Program-made: the position numbers and the translations under genes | The notes under the pieces: model-generated | Seen by the model: the letters and a program-made list of their open reading frames with translations, nothing else | What the model was told of the DNA's origin: nothing | Database searches by the model: none | DNA from: Clavelina lepadiformis | Taxonomy: Eukaryota; Chordata; Ascidiacea; Aplousobranchia; Clavelinidae | Reading direction: 5' to 3' | Assembly: GCF_947623445.1 (NCBI RefSeq) | Contig: NC_135247.1 | Span: 932,501-996,500 of the forward strand | Length of the DNA: 64,000 bases | Shown here: piece after piece, positions 1-13,191 of the stretch | How the letters are laid out: the number at the start of each line of letters is the position of its first letter | Position numbering within the stretch: position 1 is the stretch's first letter

Positions 1-365
1 CACTTTGCTTATAGTGACACCACATTTCTGTCCCTTGGGCTCAAAAATTTCCGTATAAGGACACTCGTTAGTTTGTGATGCAATAATATATACTTTATCC
101 ATGCGCAAGCAAGATGATAGAAAAGGTTTATGAGCAGGCTTCATAATTGTGATGTAATAAAATGAGAAATGTCTATCAAAATCTAAGCAAACAACAATTT
201 CGTATTTTTTTAAAAGGTAACTTAATTTGATGTGTTGATTGTAATAAACGGCTTGTTTTGTTTGTTTACTGGTTTGGGTTTGTACACAGTATATTCTGAC
301 AGTAGCCTATTGTATAGTTTTGTATTGTATCATACTGAAGTAGCTGATTCAACAATCGCTATGTA

Positions 366-537
366 CAGTAGAACTTGCATATAATGGACACGTATATAAC
401 GGATAACCGTATACAACGGACTAATTCTCCAGTCCCTTTGAGGAAAACAATGTAAAATACCTCGTATATAACTGATATCGCATATAACGGACGAGTTTCA
501 CTGGTCCCGACTGGTCCGTTATATGCGAGTTCTACTG
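366..537. mobile_element. Short pogo/Tigger-like MITE with TA target duplication
   Basis: A 172-bp non-coding element with terminal inverted repeats. The left end reads CAGTAGAACTTGCATATAA and the right end is its imperfect reverse complement, ending CGAGTTCTACTG. It is flanked by TA on both sides (364-365 and 538-539). CAGT termini with a TA duplication fit the pogo/Tigger branch of the Tc1/mariner superfamily. There is no transposase, so it would be a non-autonomous copy. Confidence 0.75.
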
Positions 538-552
538 TAGTCATCTGCGGCC

Positions 553-644
553 ATTTTACCTTGACTTCGTCTATAGTGACACTTCGCTTATAGTGACACT
601 TTTTCCGCGGTCCCTTCAGGTGTCACTATAGGCAAATTTTACTG
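553..644. mobile_element. Fragment of a second pogo-like element
   Basis: This stretch repeats a CTATAGTGACAC-type motif and ends with TTTTACTG followed by TA. The first 70 bases of the window carry the same CTTATAGTGACAC motif in the same orientation. One larger element might therefore run in from before the window and be interrupted by the MITE at 366-537. The left end is outside the window, so the reading is tentative. Confidence 0.4.
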
Positions 645-2260
645 TACTTGATATCACACAAAACTTGCATTGTTGCGCGCATGATTCATCGTCGAAAACT
701 GCCATACTGTCCAGTCAGGTCAATGGGTAGGCTGGGGATAGCTAACATTAGTTGTTAGTAAAGGCTACAAGGGGGCATGCAACAAAAACTAAACAATGTG
801 TTGAAGGTAGCGTTGGAAACAAGTCTTAATGGTCATGGGTCGTGACACAAATCAGGTCACTAACAGCACAAGTCCAAGTCAAGTCATTTAATTACATTTC
901 TAAGTCGAGTCAGTAACGTTTATCAATTCCATATCTTAACAAATGCTGAGTCACAAACAAGTCACCGTTTACAATTTATTTTTCGTTTTAGGTCATCATC
1001 TAATAAACATAAACATCTTTCCGAAAACTTGTAACGTCAATATAAGCATAAAATCTTATTTCATCCATTTCTGACGATTTTGCACATTCAGTAGAATGTA
1101 TCATATTGCATATATGAAACTTAAGTCAAAACAACCAAAATTTATACTTTAACACAATTCAAGTCGAGTTTTTTAAGCACTAAAGTCAAGTCTTTCCAAA
1201 AACCTGAGCTGAGTCAAGTCAGTGACTCAAGTCTTTCCGTCTCTCTTGAAAAGAAAATTTATTTCTTTACAGAAAGTGGACAACGCTAATCTAAAAAAGT
1301 CACAACACTAAATTAATCTAAAACTAAACTATACAACGACCCTAAATCTAACTAACCCTAACTTTCCATGACATGCTACCCACAAAACTTCCTCACTTCT
1401 GTAAATTAGTAAATTGATACTTCAGTAAATCCGTAGATGAGTGACATTAGTGTTGCATGTAGGCTACATTTACTGACTAATATAGGCTATAGCCTATGGC
1501 TGTATCATAGTGGAATTGGAAATGCCAAATAGCAAAAACAAATTTAATTCATCAATGCTGTGCTGGCAGCTAAAGCACAATGCCAGCAGTTTAGGTATTA
1601 ATTCGTGTAGAAAACTTACTAGGTTTGAAAAATGAACTCACTTTTAACCAGTCTAAATCTGAGCAGTAGTAGCGGTGGTAGTGGCATAAGCAGATTACAG
1701 TTCGGAATTCGGATTCGGAATGATAATTTTGCAACAGAAAAGTAATTCCCCTCATACAACACGAAAACTTTTTAAAACTTATAAAGGGATATTCTAGAAA
1801 TGGCATGATGCATAATTCAGTAGTGCAGCTCCATGAGCTCGTTAAGTCAAGTTTAAAGGGACCTAATAGATAATATGAACTTTCCAAAGTTACGAGTTAC
1901 CTGAAGTTACTTTAAAACGTGACCAGTTCATAACAGAGGCATTTTTAACAATCAGCCAAAGCGCTTTTTTATCGTTCTTTTTTAACAAAAGGAAAAAAAT
2001 TGCTTTATCTGTATATGCAAGTAGCACGGTATTATTCAACATTTAGACACAATATTTCTTGCACTTTTTAGGTTTGCTTCATCGTGAAATATTGTAACCT
2101 TTATCGCGTTTATTACGTTATTATTTAATAGAACTGACAATTAGTAGCTCGACGTGCACAATGCAGTGACTGCACACGTGACTGATTTTTGCATGCTGTT
2201 GTATGCTACACTTTCGTACAAGTTTGAAATTGTAGAATTTCCACCACACACCGGGATTAA
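645..2260. other. Intergenic, with AAGTC-rich repeat DNA
   Basis: No gene is supported here. Between about 830 and 1240 the sequence is dense in degenerate CAAGTC/GAGTC units, resembling intronic DNA at 3165-3545. The remainder is unstructured AT-rich sequence. Confidence 0.5.
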
Positions 2261-2265
2261 CTTCT

Positions 2266-2271
2266 TTTATT
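2266..2271 (-). terminator. Polyadenylation signal of the glucanase gene
   Basis: AATAAA on the minus strand (TTTATT on the plus), about 30 bases past the TAA stop at 2303-2305. Confidence 0.55.
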
Positions 2272-2302
2272 TATGTTATTTTATCTTTTTGTCTCGTGGG
2301 CT

Positions 2303-5300
2303 TTAACCACCATAACCATCAGTACACTCCAATGGAGTGAGCGAATTGTCAAGGTAGCAAACGCCCCCAAAATCACATGAAGATGAGGACGGCAACTGGT
2401 TGTAGTACGACTGGAATACAGTCTCTGCTGCACTACGCAGCCTGTCGTAATTGCAGCTGTCAGGGTAGGAACCGCAGCAGCTTAGGACATCGCTGCCCGC
2501 GTTACACTCGCTGGACACCTGCGCGAAAACAAATTCTTTTAGATCCCTATATTATGTGGCTAGGCCTTCAACATGCCATGGAAAGATGCCTCCACAAGCT
2601 TTCTTACATCAGCGTAGTTTTGGGAGTAGCAAGCCCACTCCATTGATCCACAGATATCGCTGGCAGCGGCGTTGTCTTTTATGAGGCACTGAGTTTCTGG
2701 CACTCCACCATCGATTAGCTCATATTTCCTCTCGGCGGTTCCACTGAAATCGCATGAGCTGGCGTCATTTACTTGATCGTCGTATGAACTATAAACGGCA
2801 CTTGCCATGGCTGAGAATTCCAAAACAAAGTATTAAAACGTAGAAAATCCCCAAATAGGAGATTACCTAAATTCTAGTCCAATTTAAAAGCCTTTTTATA
2901 CATCAATCAAAGTGTCTCACAGAAAAGGGACTCCTGGTCGCAGGTGTTTGGCGAACTGCAGCATGACGTCAACTTTGACGTACACTGCGCTGAAACGTCG
3001 GCGTAGTTCTGACTATTGCAAGCCCAGTCGACGTTTCCGCAAACGTCGTTCACGTTGGCGTCGTCCTTGACAGCGCATTGGTACGTGGAGATGTCCTGGG
3101 AAAGAAGTTACGTCACATATCACCACAATGGTAACGTAGCGCGGTCTTGACTACAGTAGTTACGTAACCTCGTTTGCAAGTCTAAGTCACAATAAAATCA
3201 GCTAAAATCTATTCCTTTTAAGACTCAAATCATGTCTTTTGGAAAAAATGACTCTAGTAAGTCTAGTCGTAGTATGGTGTATGGCTGTAGGCAATAATGA
3301 GATCGAGTCAAGTCAACTAATACAAGTGAAACCAAATCAAACAGAGGTTAACTCATTGCACACAAGTAAGGTAGCAAAGTAAGTAGATTATACCTACTTT
3401 GAATTAATTTTTTTTGTCTATCAACGGAAAGTGGAGCAATAAAAATTGACACGAGCCTAACAGACTTATTTTAAAAATTGACTCGACTCAGGTTAAATCT
3501 TTGGAAAACGTAACTCGACTCGTACTTAAGTTAAGTCATTGATTAGAGTAATATAGTTCCTACAGGATTATAGCACGCTTTTGCAGGGACTTGATGTAAG
3601 TAAAATAGAAAAATAGCACCGAAAAGATACTTTTGAGGAATGAAAGCAGTTACCAAACTGCACTCACTTCCAAAGAATAAACTTTGACGTAATCGACCAA
3701 CATCTCGGCGTCAGGATAATTCCAAGTCGTGCTCGGCTTTGGGTTGTCCAAATAATCGCCGCCAATAGCGACATTGAGAATCATGTAGAAATATTGGTCG
3801 AATGGTTGGCCTGGAAAGAGTTATAAGTTCAAACTGTTAAGTAAACGCAAATGCATTGCACAGTAAGACCTCGCAGTTATGAACAAGAGTCGTGAGAATC
3901 GATCCACATTTTGTTTAGGGATGAGGGTAAGTCTGCACAAACAGAGCTTCATCAAATACTTTCAATAAATTAATTAACATTAATTAACGATCTCTGTTGA
4001 CACTGAACAAGTGAAGAGTGGTCAGGGACACAGCTATGCGCACGTACCGGGTGCTGAGTACATCCAGCTTATTACTCGGTCCAGACTCTGACTGAAGTAA
4101 GCCTTGCCGTCGTATCTATAAACCTAGAAACAAAAACGCTTGCAATCATCACAGAGTGGAAAAATTACCAACACATGAATATAAACTTTCTCTTAAAACA
4201 TAACGCTATTACTAAGAAAATCTAGCTTTGACTCAAAGCCAAACAAGCAAAAACTTTTTTAGTCCACGTTTTTGTGCATATTTTATAAGTAAACTTATAA
4301 CTGTGGAGATATAGTTCACTTATATAAGCTAAGAAAGTTTAACATCGATCCGAAGAAAAATCAAGCAGGGAAAATATTTCGCCTGATTTTCACATTTTGT
4401 ATTTTCTTATAATTTTGTACTTAACCATACAACTGTAGTAATGTTAATTGATAAAGGCGAATAATTGTATTTTGTTATGAATTTTTGGTAGAAAACAGGT
4501 TTGTGTTTTGGTAACCTGCAGTTAACAAGCGGTATTATTATTAAGTATTTTTATTAGACCTAAGCGGTATTATTAGCGGTACTTTTATTATTAGTAGTGC
4601 CCAAACTCTAATAAACAGAAGACAAAGTTACTTTGAGCTTCAGCACAAAGTTTCTTTTTAAGAAATGAATGTACGGACTACGGACAATATACTAAGCTAC
4701 CAGGTAAAACCACCAATAGCTACGATGAGCAACTTACGAGCTCGGTTGGTGTCCAGTCAAGCGTATAGACGTGGTATTGGTCGTTGGAGCATTGCGTAGG
4801 AAGATCCCCACTCGACTCCCAGTAGTGGTTGTCGCAGCAAATCCCGTAGTGGATCGTGCTCGCGAATTCGTTCAGGTTTTGTCCTCTCGCTTCCATGATG
4901 TCGATCTCGCCACTCTGGGGCCACCCCCCGTACACGCTGTCTCTGTTGTCGCGAACAAAATTGACCAAGAAATTCCATTTATTTTGAAAAAAGTGTGAAG
5001 GACGGTTTTCAACCAATCAATCGCTTTATCTTTCATTAACAACGCGGTGGAAAAACAAAGCCAATATGCTATTAGCACGCGCTAACACATATTTGTGAAA
5101 TCTACCTGTCCAATACACCATAAAGAATCCTCAAACCGAATGTAAAGAGTGTAAAACTTTAGGAGAGGGCGTGTTATCTACTGTAGAATCGATAATAAAC
5201 GTAATTATAACGGTAAACTGATGATGGGAAACCGGCATGTGCGCAGCCAATGTCTGGCATACTTGGAGCCCCAGACCAGCGCTTGCAAACTCATAGGCGG

Positions 5301-5895
5301 TTTGCGTTTTTCCATCACAAAGTCTAACACAACTTGCGAGGTCACCAAATCATTTATCCCTTGCTCACCTCGGCATCATCCAGATAGCTGGCCAGAGCCC
5401 ATAACCGTTTGGCAGTTTTGCCCGAACTTCGACTCTACCGTACTTCCAGGCAAATTTGCTGTGCATTCTTCCAGAGGTATATTGCTTCCCACCATAGCTG
5501 AAATTGAGTCACAATAGAACGACGCGAGTTTTGTAACAACTCCGTTGTATTTTGCCCACATTCTTACTTTTCCTTTAGCGGGGTTATGGTCAGGTGGCCG
5601 TTTTCAGTATCAATATTTTTGCTTCGATCTGTGTAGTACTGCAGCTCGTTATTGTTAGGGTTGGGCACCACCTCAATGTACCAGTCATCGAGTCCGTTGC
5701 TGAAGTCCTCCACGTAGATTGGTTCGATCCCTGTTGCCAAAAAACGAAACTCTCGCAGCATAAATTTGCGGGAGTATGCCAGTAACACTTAGAAACTATA
5801 GAATTGGTCAACTATACCGCATAGATAACCTAACTCTTACCGTGTGAAAGCAGGAAAAACGCTGCTGCTATCAGGGTAAATAATAAAGCCTTCAT
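2303..5895 (-). CDS. Secreted GH16 beta-1,3-glucanase with two X8 modules
   Basis: Exons: complement(join(2303..2518, 2608..2810, 2921..3095, 3668..3810, 4048..4123, 4738..4942, 5369..5497, 5568..5730, 5841..5895)). All junctions are GT-AG, phases agree and the frame is open for 454 aa. Residues 1-19 form a signal peptide (MKALLFTLIAAAFFLLSHG). Residues about 20-257 are a laminarinase-type glycoside hydrolase family 16 domain. Its active-site motif GEIDIMEARG is intact, with E128, D130 and E133 in the expected places, so hydrolytic activity is likely, unlike catalytically dead glucan-recognition relatives. Two X8-type cysteine-rich modules follow (about 260-345 and 353-454). Each has a C..DWAC or EWAC segment, an ASAVYSSY/FQSYY segment and an SSCDF(S/G)G box. 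X8 modules are known from plant and fungal glucan-binding proteins. Likely role: extracellular binding and cleavage of beta-1,3-glucan, for digestion or antifungal defence. Confidence 0.9.
3165..3545. repeat. Intronic AAGTC/GACTC-rich dispersed repeat
   Basis: The glucanase intron between exons 6 and 7 carries degenerate AAGTC, GAGTC and GACTC units like those at about 830-1240. No TIRs, target duplications or coding capacity are visible. Family unknown. Confidence 0.4.
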
Positions 5896-6794
5896 CTTTG
5901 TCTGTGACTTGCTCACTTGTGTGTAGAAGACATTTCTTTCGCAGTCTTTTAACCATTTTCCTTCAGGGAGCGTTCATTGCAAATTCATGAAGGAGGAAAG
6001 GAAAATGCATCCAACAACATAACAAATTAAAATGAAAGGAATGTTGGGACAATTACAGTTTCGTCAAACATAAGAGTCTATTAGGTTGGCCCAGAATTTC
6101 AAAAAAGAAACCAGATCGTGTTATATTGACACTTCAAACGCTTCCTTCCCAGGCCAATTTGACCCATAAAACGTGTGATACCGACACCTGCATGTGGGCT
6201 CATCAAACTTATGCCATATGTTTTATGTCAATATTCGGATAATGTCAAGGGTCAATACAAGTCGAATGCTAGGCACGTCTCACGTATTCTCTGCAACGAG
6301 TAAAGTTTGTGAGCCATTCCTAAAACACATTTTGCAGACAAGTTTGTTGCAATGCTGCACGTAAGCTACAAAGCAGACCCCAGCTTATAGACTTGGTGAC
6401 AAAATTACAAGAATTATAAATTACAGAAACGCTTCTTTTCTGTTTTCTGCTTACTCGGCAATCTGCTCTTTTTCTTCCCACTTTCTTCTTCAGCACTTTT
6501 ACTTTATTCTTTCAAAGGGTTTTGGAAAGATCAGCCCCAGAGACATTTGTTATGTTGCATCACACCTTTTGTGTTTTCTTTTAACGATCTTGGCATCATT
6601 TCAAACCCTGAATATAGCTTTATTTCATATCAATTGTAATCTGCTTTATACATGGAGTTAAAGGCGTTTAAATCTGGAGTCTGTTTGATTCAGCAACATT
6701 CTAAATGCTCTATGCTAAGGCGTGCCTCAGGCCTCTATATTTTTGCATATCTTTGACGAAGATAGAAAATAATCACAAAAGCATTGAGCAGCAT
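5896..6794. other. Intergenic region upstream of the glucanase
   Basis: About 900 bases between the glucanase start and the 3' end of WxxW gene A. It presumably holds the glucanase promoter. No distinctive motif or repeat was recognised. Confidence 0.4.
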
Positions 6795-6800
6795 TTTATT
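6795..6800 (-). terminator. Polyadenylation signal of WxxW gene A
   Basis: AATAAA on the minus strand, about 85 bases past the stop codon of gene A. Confidence 0.5.
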
Positions 6801-6883
6801 AACTCGTTACATTTTAAGATGCAGTAAATTTAATAGGAAGAACGATTTGGGAGGATCATTTCTGTTTCATTGTCATCATCATC

Positions 6884-9800
6884 TCAACAACAGAACCTGA
6901 CTTCATAATCTCGGCATCTTGGAAATCCATCTTGATTATTGCATCTGAATCCATTATTGGTGTCTGCTGAAATGTTTGGTTGATAAGGATCAAATCGATC
7001 CTCAGTTCCCTTCAGTCGGGCATCAAGCGCTGATGGCCTGGCACAGATTTGATGAGGATTTTCTCTTCTTAGATCGGAAAGTGTTTCACAGTCGCACGTT
7101 CCAGAAGGGTTATCACGATCGTACCAACGGGTCCATCTCCCTTGACATCTTGGGAGTTCAGCTAAAGCAAAAAATAAGGAATAACATTTGTTCGAACGAA
7201 ATCTTCACCAGAAAACCAATGAAATGCTAAATGCACTTATTACTGTAATTGTGATCGACGATGTTACTTATGCAACTGTTATAGGCTTAAGTTGCTCTAT
7301 ACCAACCTGGTACGCAGCAGAAGCGGACTTCGTAGTCACTGCATTTGGGCGCGTTGTCTTGTTTATTACATCTGAATCCGATGTCGGTGTTTGCTATGAT
7401 GTTAGGAAGGGTTTGGTCATATCTCTGCTTGCTGCTCTTCAACCGAGCATCGAGAGAAAAGGGCTTGTAGCAAATTTGGTGCGGATTTTCTTTTCTCAAA
7501 TCTATCAGAGTCTCGCAGTCGCACGTGCCTGAAGGATTGTCTCTATCGTACCATTTGGTCCAGTAGTTACCTGGGCAGAATGGCTCACGAGCTGCATACA
7601 TCAAGCAAAGTCAATTACTTAAACCCATGTGTCTCAGCCCCAGTCCTAAGTCTTATTGAAGAAGGAAAATATTTAAAGGGGTAAAGAGTATAGTAGTTGC
7701 GCTTCACTGGACGCAGTAAATATACAAAGACTAAAATGCCTATTGTGACGTACGTGGCGGACAACAAAACCGAGCTTCAAAGTCGGCACATTGTGGTTCG
7801 CCGTCGTGGTTGTTGCATCTAAAACCAACTGATGTGCTCGCGATGTGGAATGGGTTGGATGGGTCGTATCGTTGGAGAGTTCCCTTGATTCGCGCGTCAA
7901 CCGCGGTGGGGCGATAACAAACCCTGCCTGGGTGTTCTTCGACAAGATCGTCCAGGGTTTCACAGTCGCAAGTCCCCGTTGGATTATCGCGATCAAACCA
8001 CTGGGTCCAGTAATTGCCTCTGCAACTCGGCACTTTTGCTGCAAAGAAATTACTAACATTTTCGTTTGTGAAATATTTTGTTGTGCGTGTGTCTGTGTGT
8101 TGTTTAGTAAATGCTCATCACTCTATACTGTATATTGTGACACATTTACACAAGTGTACCGACCTTCTTCGCAACAAAATCGAGCTTCGTAGTCAACACA
8201 ATCAGGTCCATCGGCATTGTTGCATCGGAACCCAACAACGTTGTTCTTGACGACATTCGGCAATGACGGGTCGTATCTGACCCCCGTGCCCTTTATTTTC
8301 ACATCAACTTGGGTGGGGCGATAGCATATTTTATGTTTCTGTTCCTTGCGAAGATCCTTCAAGGTTTCACAATCACAATTACCGGTAGGATCATCGCGGT
8401 CGTACCAAGACGTCCAGTAGTGTCCGTTTGGACACGGCGGCTCTCTCGGTCCTGCAAAAATAAACAATCGTTTCTCATCATTTTTGTTCAAACGATTCAA
8501 ACAAGGAAATTTTGAAGTCACAGATTTTCCGTCCTACTTGGAGGGCAACAGAATCTGGCTTCGTAGTCCGCGCACGGGAGACCGTCTTGATTGTTGCACC
8601 GGAAGCCTACGCTGTTGCTGATGATGATATTGGGCATGGTCGGGTCATAAGGAGTGTTCGTGCTTTTCACTCTCGCGTCTACAGAGGCTGGGTTGTAGCA
8701 GGCCTCCGCAGGTCGCTCGCTAACTAAATCCTCCTTGGTCTCGCAATCACAACTCCCAGATGGATTGTCGCGGTCAAACCAGGTCGTCCAGTGATAACCT
8801 CTTGGACATTCGGGCACTTTTGCTGCATTTAGAAAATTGCCTTTTTCAGCCAATTAATTGTTATTGAAATTGATCGTTTTATTTTTATTCATTGGCACGG
8901 TGGGAAAAGCACTTGTTGTTCTTACCTAGCGTGTGATAATTAAGTGATAAAGCCTAAAATAAAAGCCTTAAAATATGCCTGGATAACAACCAGCATAACA
9001 ACCTGATACCTGCGTTAAAACGCCACCGGTTGTATAAATTCGCTGGTAACAACGAGCGGGGCCAAGCATTAGAAATGCTTCTAGATTGAAAAAACGTCTG
9101 CTACCAACATGCGCAGAAGTATTTTGGCTACTACAACTATTTATTCATGCTGACAATTGAGAAAATTTACCTCATTAATATACTCTTAAGAATTTATTAA
9201 GTCCCACCAAATTTTATAAAAATAAATATGAAGAAGAAGAACTCACGTCTCGCGCAGCAGAATCGAACTTCGTAATCCTGACATTTTGTATTTCTGTCGT
9301 TGTTGCAACGAAATCCGACGTCAGGATTAATGATGATATTTGATTGTGTGACCAAAGCTTTGTTGTAACGGATCTGGCTTTTCTTGAATCGAGCGTCGAC
9401 CGCAAGTGGTTCGTAACACAATTGTCCTGGATGGGATTTCAAAAGATCAACCCGGGTTTCGCAGTCGCAACTTCCGGAGGGGTTGTCTCGGTCGAACCAA
9501 GGGCTCCAGTAACCCGGGCACGACGGAGCTTCTGCAAAAACAAGATTTGAAGTCAGCTGAAAAGTAAAATGTATTATGGTAAAACGGGAGTTCCCCTGGC
9601 AATGCTTTTCTTAAAATCATGGAAATAGTTTGAAGCGAAAATAACTTTTCAAGCATTGAAATTTATCGCAACAAACCATTCAATAGTAATCACACCATCT
9701 CCGTACGATGACGTAAGTACCTTCTCTGCAGCAAAATCTAACTTCGTAGTCGAGGCATCTATAGCCATCTCGGTTCCAACATTGGAATCCGTCCCTTGTG

Positions 9801-10290
9801 TTGGCAACGATATTGGATGCGTGCGTGTACCGGATCTCACTGCCCTTGATGCGAGCGTCTAAACCTATTGGATTGCGACAGATTTCGTAGGGGGCTTCTT
9901 TTTTGAAGTCAGCCAGACTTTCGCAATCGCACCTTCCACTTGGGTCATCTCGGTCGAACCATCTCGTCCACCTTCCTCTGCAACTTGGTATTTCCCCTGT
10001 AGCCACCAGAAAGATAATTTATTGACCTGCTTGAGAAAGCTGATAGGCTCAAAAGACAGATCTAGCTGTATGCTAAATACTAATACGGTATGGGTTGGGC
10101 TTACAATATTCACTCTCGGACTGATGGAAGTTTTTACACGACTTAAACTAAGCAACGGTTAATAAATAACTTGTTGTTTACATTATCTCTAAACGACATT
10201 TGCTTTTTGTGTTTACTCACCTTGCGTGCTTCCAAAAACAGCAACCAGAAAAACAACAGAGCATTTTAGAATCATGTTTGAGCAGCTCAT
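6884..10290 (-). CDS. Secreted seven-domain WxxW protein (gene A)
   Basis: Exons: complement(join(6884..7161, 7307..7591, 7754..8038, 8164..8451, 8538..8822, 9247..9531, 9721..9996, 10221..10290)), encoding 683 aa. Exon 1 is a hydrophobic leader (MSCSNMILKC then VVFLVAVFG) taken as a signal peptide. Each of the other seven exons is one WxxW domain of about 92-96 residues (the mucin-2/CILP WxxW family). All are bounded by phase-1 introns, except that the last ends at the stop right after VRFCC. Each domain shows W(T)xW(F/Y)DRD(N/D)P, CDCE(T/S), a (V/L)DA or VDVKIK segment, GF(R/Q)C and DYE or DFE followed by RFCC. All seven have the CDC variant. WxxW domains occur in gel-forming mucins and cartilage matrix proteins, so an extracellular matrix, mucus or tunic role is plausible. 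No enzymatic residues are evident. Confidence 0.9.
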
Positions 10291-13034
10291 TGCAAGCCTA
10301 AAAGCAAAATAAAAGTGTGTTCTATTGAAATTGACACACAGCATGTAAATTTTATTTCAACTAAACTTTTATGATTGTAAAAAGGAAATATTAAAACTTA
10401 TTATTTTCTGGGATGAAAATATGTGAACGAAACGACAATTATGACGCTTTCGTTAAGATTGAGTTATTATTTCTCAACTCTCAGATTTTAAACCAACAGA
10501 CTAACTTTGCAATCTGTCAAGTTGTCGTCTGCTTGAAACAATGACTTTGGACAGGGTTTATATAATCCTAGATTTTTAATTAACACACCGGCTGACTGCT
10601 TCAATGAACTATTTTAAGTATCGCCGCATTACTTCAGGGCATGCCGTTAAAACCCACCGGGCATATTATACCACGAAGCCCAAGCGGGAATTTTTACATA
10701 AACAGAAAAACCGATAAACGAGTCAAAAACTTCATTTGGACTATTTTAGGATTGGGTTTTGATGGATATCATCATGATGACTTGCAATGCTTCACGTGCA
10801 AAACTGCATATTTTGCACAAGTTTTGTAAAACTGATTGGTTTTAAAATATGGCAAAATAGCCATATCCTGTTCTGTTGCAACACAACCTTCGAGTGGCAA
10901 AAAATATTATGTATTGATGTTCCATATGCGCATACGGTATACCCATATTTTTTGTGCATGCCAAAATACATGTCACTATTAATTATGCTTTAAAGTATTA
11001 TACCGAGAAATATTTCCAATGCACAAGAGCATGGATAGAAATTTGTATTTACGGATAATCCGTTTGAAGAACGTGCCAGATATTATGGAAATATTTGAAA
11101 AATGGTTTATCCTATATGTAGAAAAAATTTCTATAATTTGACGGCAAGCTTGTATCACGGATGCATCGAACGTAAATCATCGTTTGGTGAATTGAAAATT
11201 ACAACAACAACAACAAGTTTAATAATTTCTTCATCACTTAGCACCATAAAAATCTTCCAGCGTGCGTTGTACGATGCTGTTTTCGCATTGATTTCATCAA
11301 ATATAGCTGTTTGAATGAGAATATTATTTTTAACTCATTGATTGAAACAAACAAAGTTATATTAAAAAGTATACATCTGATATTTAAGCCGTGATCACTA
11401 AGGTGTAATTATTTCCAAATATATTTCAGCCCAACTTTGTCGAATAATAACTTGTGTTCTCTGAAATTTCCGAAGAATCAAGTCACGTTTTTGTAATATC
11501 CACGCTGCAAAGAAAAAAGCTTCAGCGTGGAACTTTCCAGTACTGATGAGAAAATACAATACTTATGACGTATTGCGTTGTCCTGGCTCGCTACCACCGG
11601 GAAATGTCAAAACCATATTAAATCCTAAAGCAAGCTACCTTTACCAGTATTTTTCCTTTACTCCGCCGATTTTCAGAAAATTTTTAATCCGTTCTTAATA
11701 CCGCTTATTATCTGACTCGGCTAGTATTCTAACGATTGCGTGGAAAGAAAAGTTCAATTAGTAAACACGCCAATCGCATAGCTTAAACTCGATTAATACT
11801 TCAAAATGCTGTTATCAAGTTACACTAAAAAGCGGTCGAAAACATGTTTTTGATTTTATTGCATTTTATTTTATTTTCGCAATGTTTATAAGAGATGCAA
11901 CGTCGTTTACTGACCGATAGAGATGGTAACAAGACTTTACTTTAACTGTTACAGTTAGTTGTGAAAGCACTTTTCAACTGATTATGTGATATTGTATGAT
12001 TTTCACTCTTTACAATATGTAGATGCTGCTGAATCAGATCAGAGTCTGATGTGCCATGTGGACGAATGAATGAAGGTCGAAGGTCAATTGCGATGACGTA
12101 AACTGACTTTGTTTTGAGCGATGAACTACACTGTATAAAACCATGGAATTTGTTTTACTTAACAATAAACGGCGCAAGTCTTCTCATAAATTTTCGGAAC
12201 TTTAGCTGTTACTCTCGCTGTATACATAACTTACACATTTTACTCGCTATCAACAATTCTTGACAGATGCGTAAAACATAAAATCGCCGTCAACATACAG
12301 TATATATAACCTTCATAACCTTCTGCTTTCAGAGTTTTAAACGTTAATGAAAGACAATAAAATTTCCTTTGAACTTGAGTTGAGTTCGCTCTGTCAATAC
12401 GATTCTGTGCTGATGAAGTATATGGAGCCAAATGATTTCAACGCTTTTAAACGTTTTAAAATAACATCAACCTAGAAAGAAATCTCTTTACCGGTGAAGT
12501 ATTTCCTGTTTTTGTTCTATGAAGTGATTTTGATAAATTGCTTTCCATAAACTGTGACGACTAAACAAGTGACCACGAGAGGTTTCTCATTGTCACCAAC
12601 CATTGTTGGTTTAATTTTTACAAAAAAACAGAAAATATATTTTAATTATTTCAAAACTGTGTTTTTACAGAAGAATACTTTTTTTCGTTGTTTTCTTAAG
12701 TAGACTTGACTTCACAGTTTTCGGGGCATACCATACCCTCGTGTGTTATTTGCGGCAATACCATGACTAAAAATCGGCCGATTCCTCTGCAATGTGTCGA
12801 TAGATATGACAATTAAAACTTTTGTGAAATAATATCCTTTATCACAAACCTACGAGGTCTTCTGTAACGAGTATTTACAACAAGACTTCTGCACCTCCGC
12901 AATTTAGATATAATACGTAAATTTTTCATTTAAGACATTGCATTACAAATATAATATCACCGCTGCTAATTTGCTGTATACTCCTGCAACTTATGATGGC
13001 GCAATAAATCCTCTTTTAGCTCCTGTTGGGTAAC
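10291..13034. other. Intergenic gap between WxxW genes A and B
   Basis: About 2.7 kb of AT-rich sequence. I see no supported exon, TIR element or RNA gene. From about 12.73 kb rightwards it becomes part of the segmental duplication shared with the 20.69 kb region. Confidence 0.45.
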
Positions 13035-13040
13035 TTTATT
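13035..13040 (-). terminator. Polyadenylation signal of WxxW gene B
   Basis: AATAAA on the minus strand, about 155 bases past the gene B stop. The paralogous position at 21625-21630 is conserved in gene C. Confidence 0.5.
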
Positions 13041-13191
13041 AAAAGGTTTAACAAACTCGCGAGGTTGAAACAAAATTTTTTAAACCCCAAGAAAACCATT
13101 GGACTTGGACAGGTTTAACTAAACACAAAGATATGTAACCGACGTTGCAGCAAATGACGCGGCTGGTTGGATGAGCAAGTGAGGGGTAGAA

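Noticed and set aside
1591-1887. 98-codon minus-strand frame in the left intergenic region
   Set aside because: No recognisable domain, no splice partners, AT-rich context.
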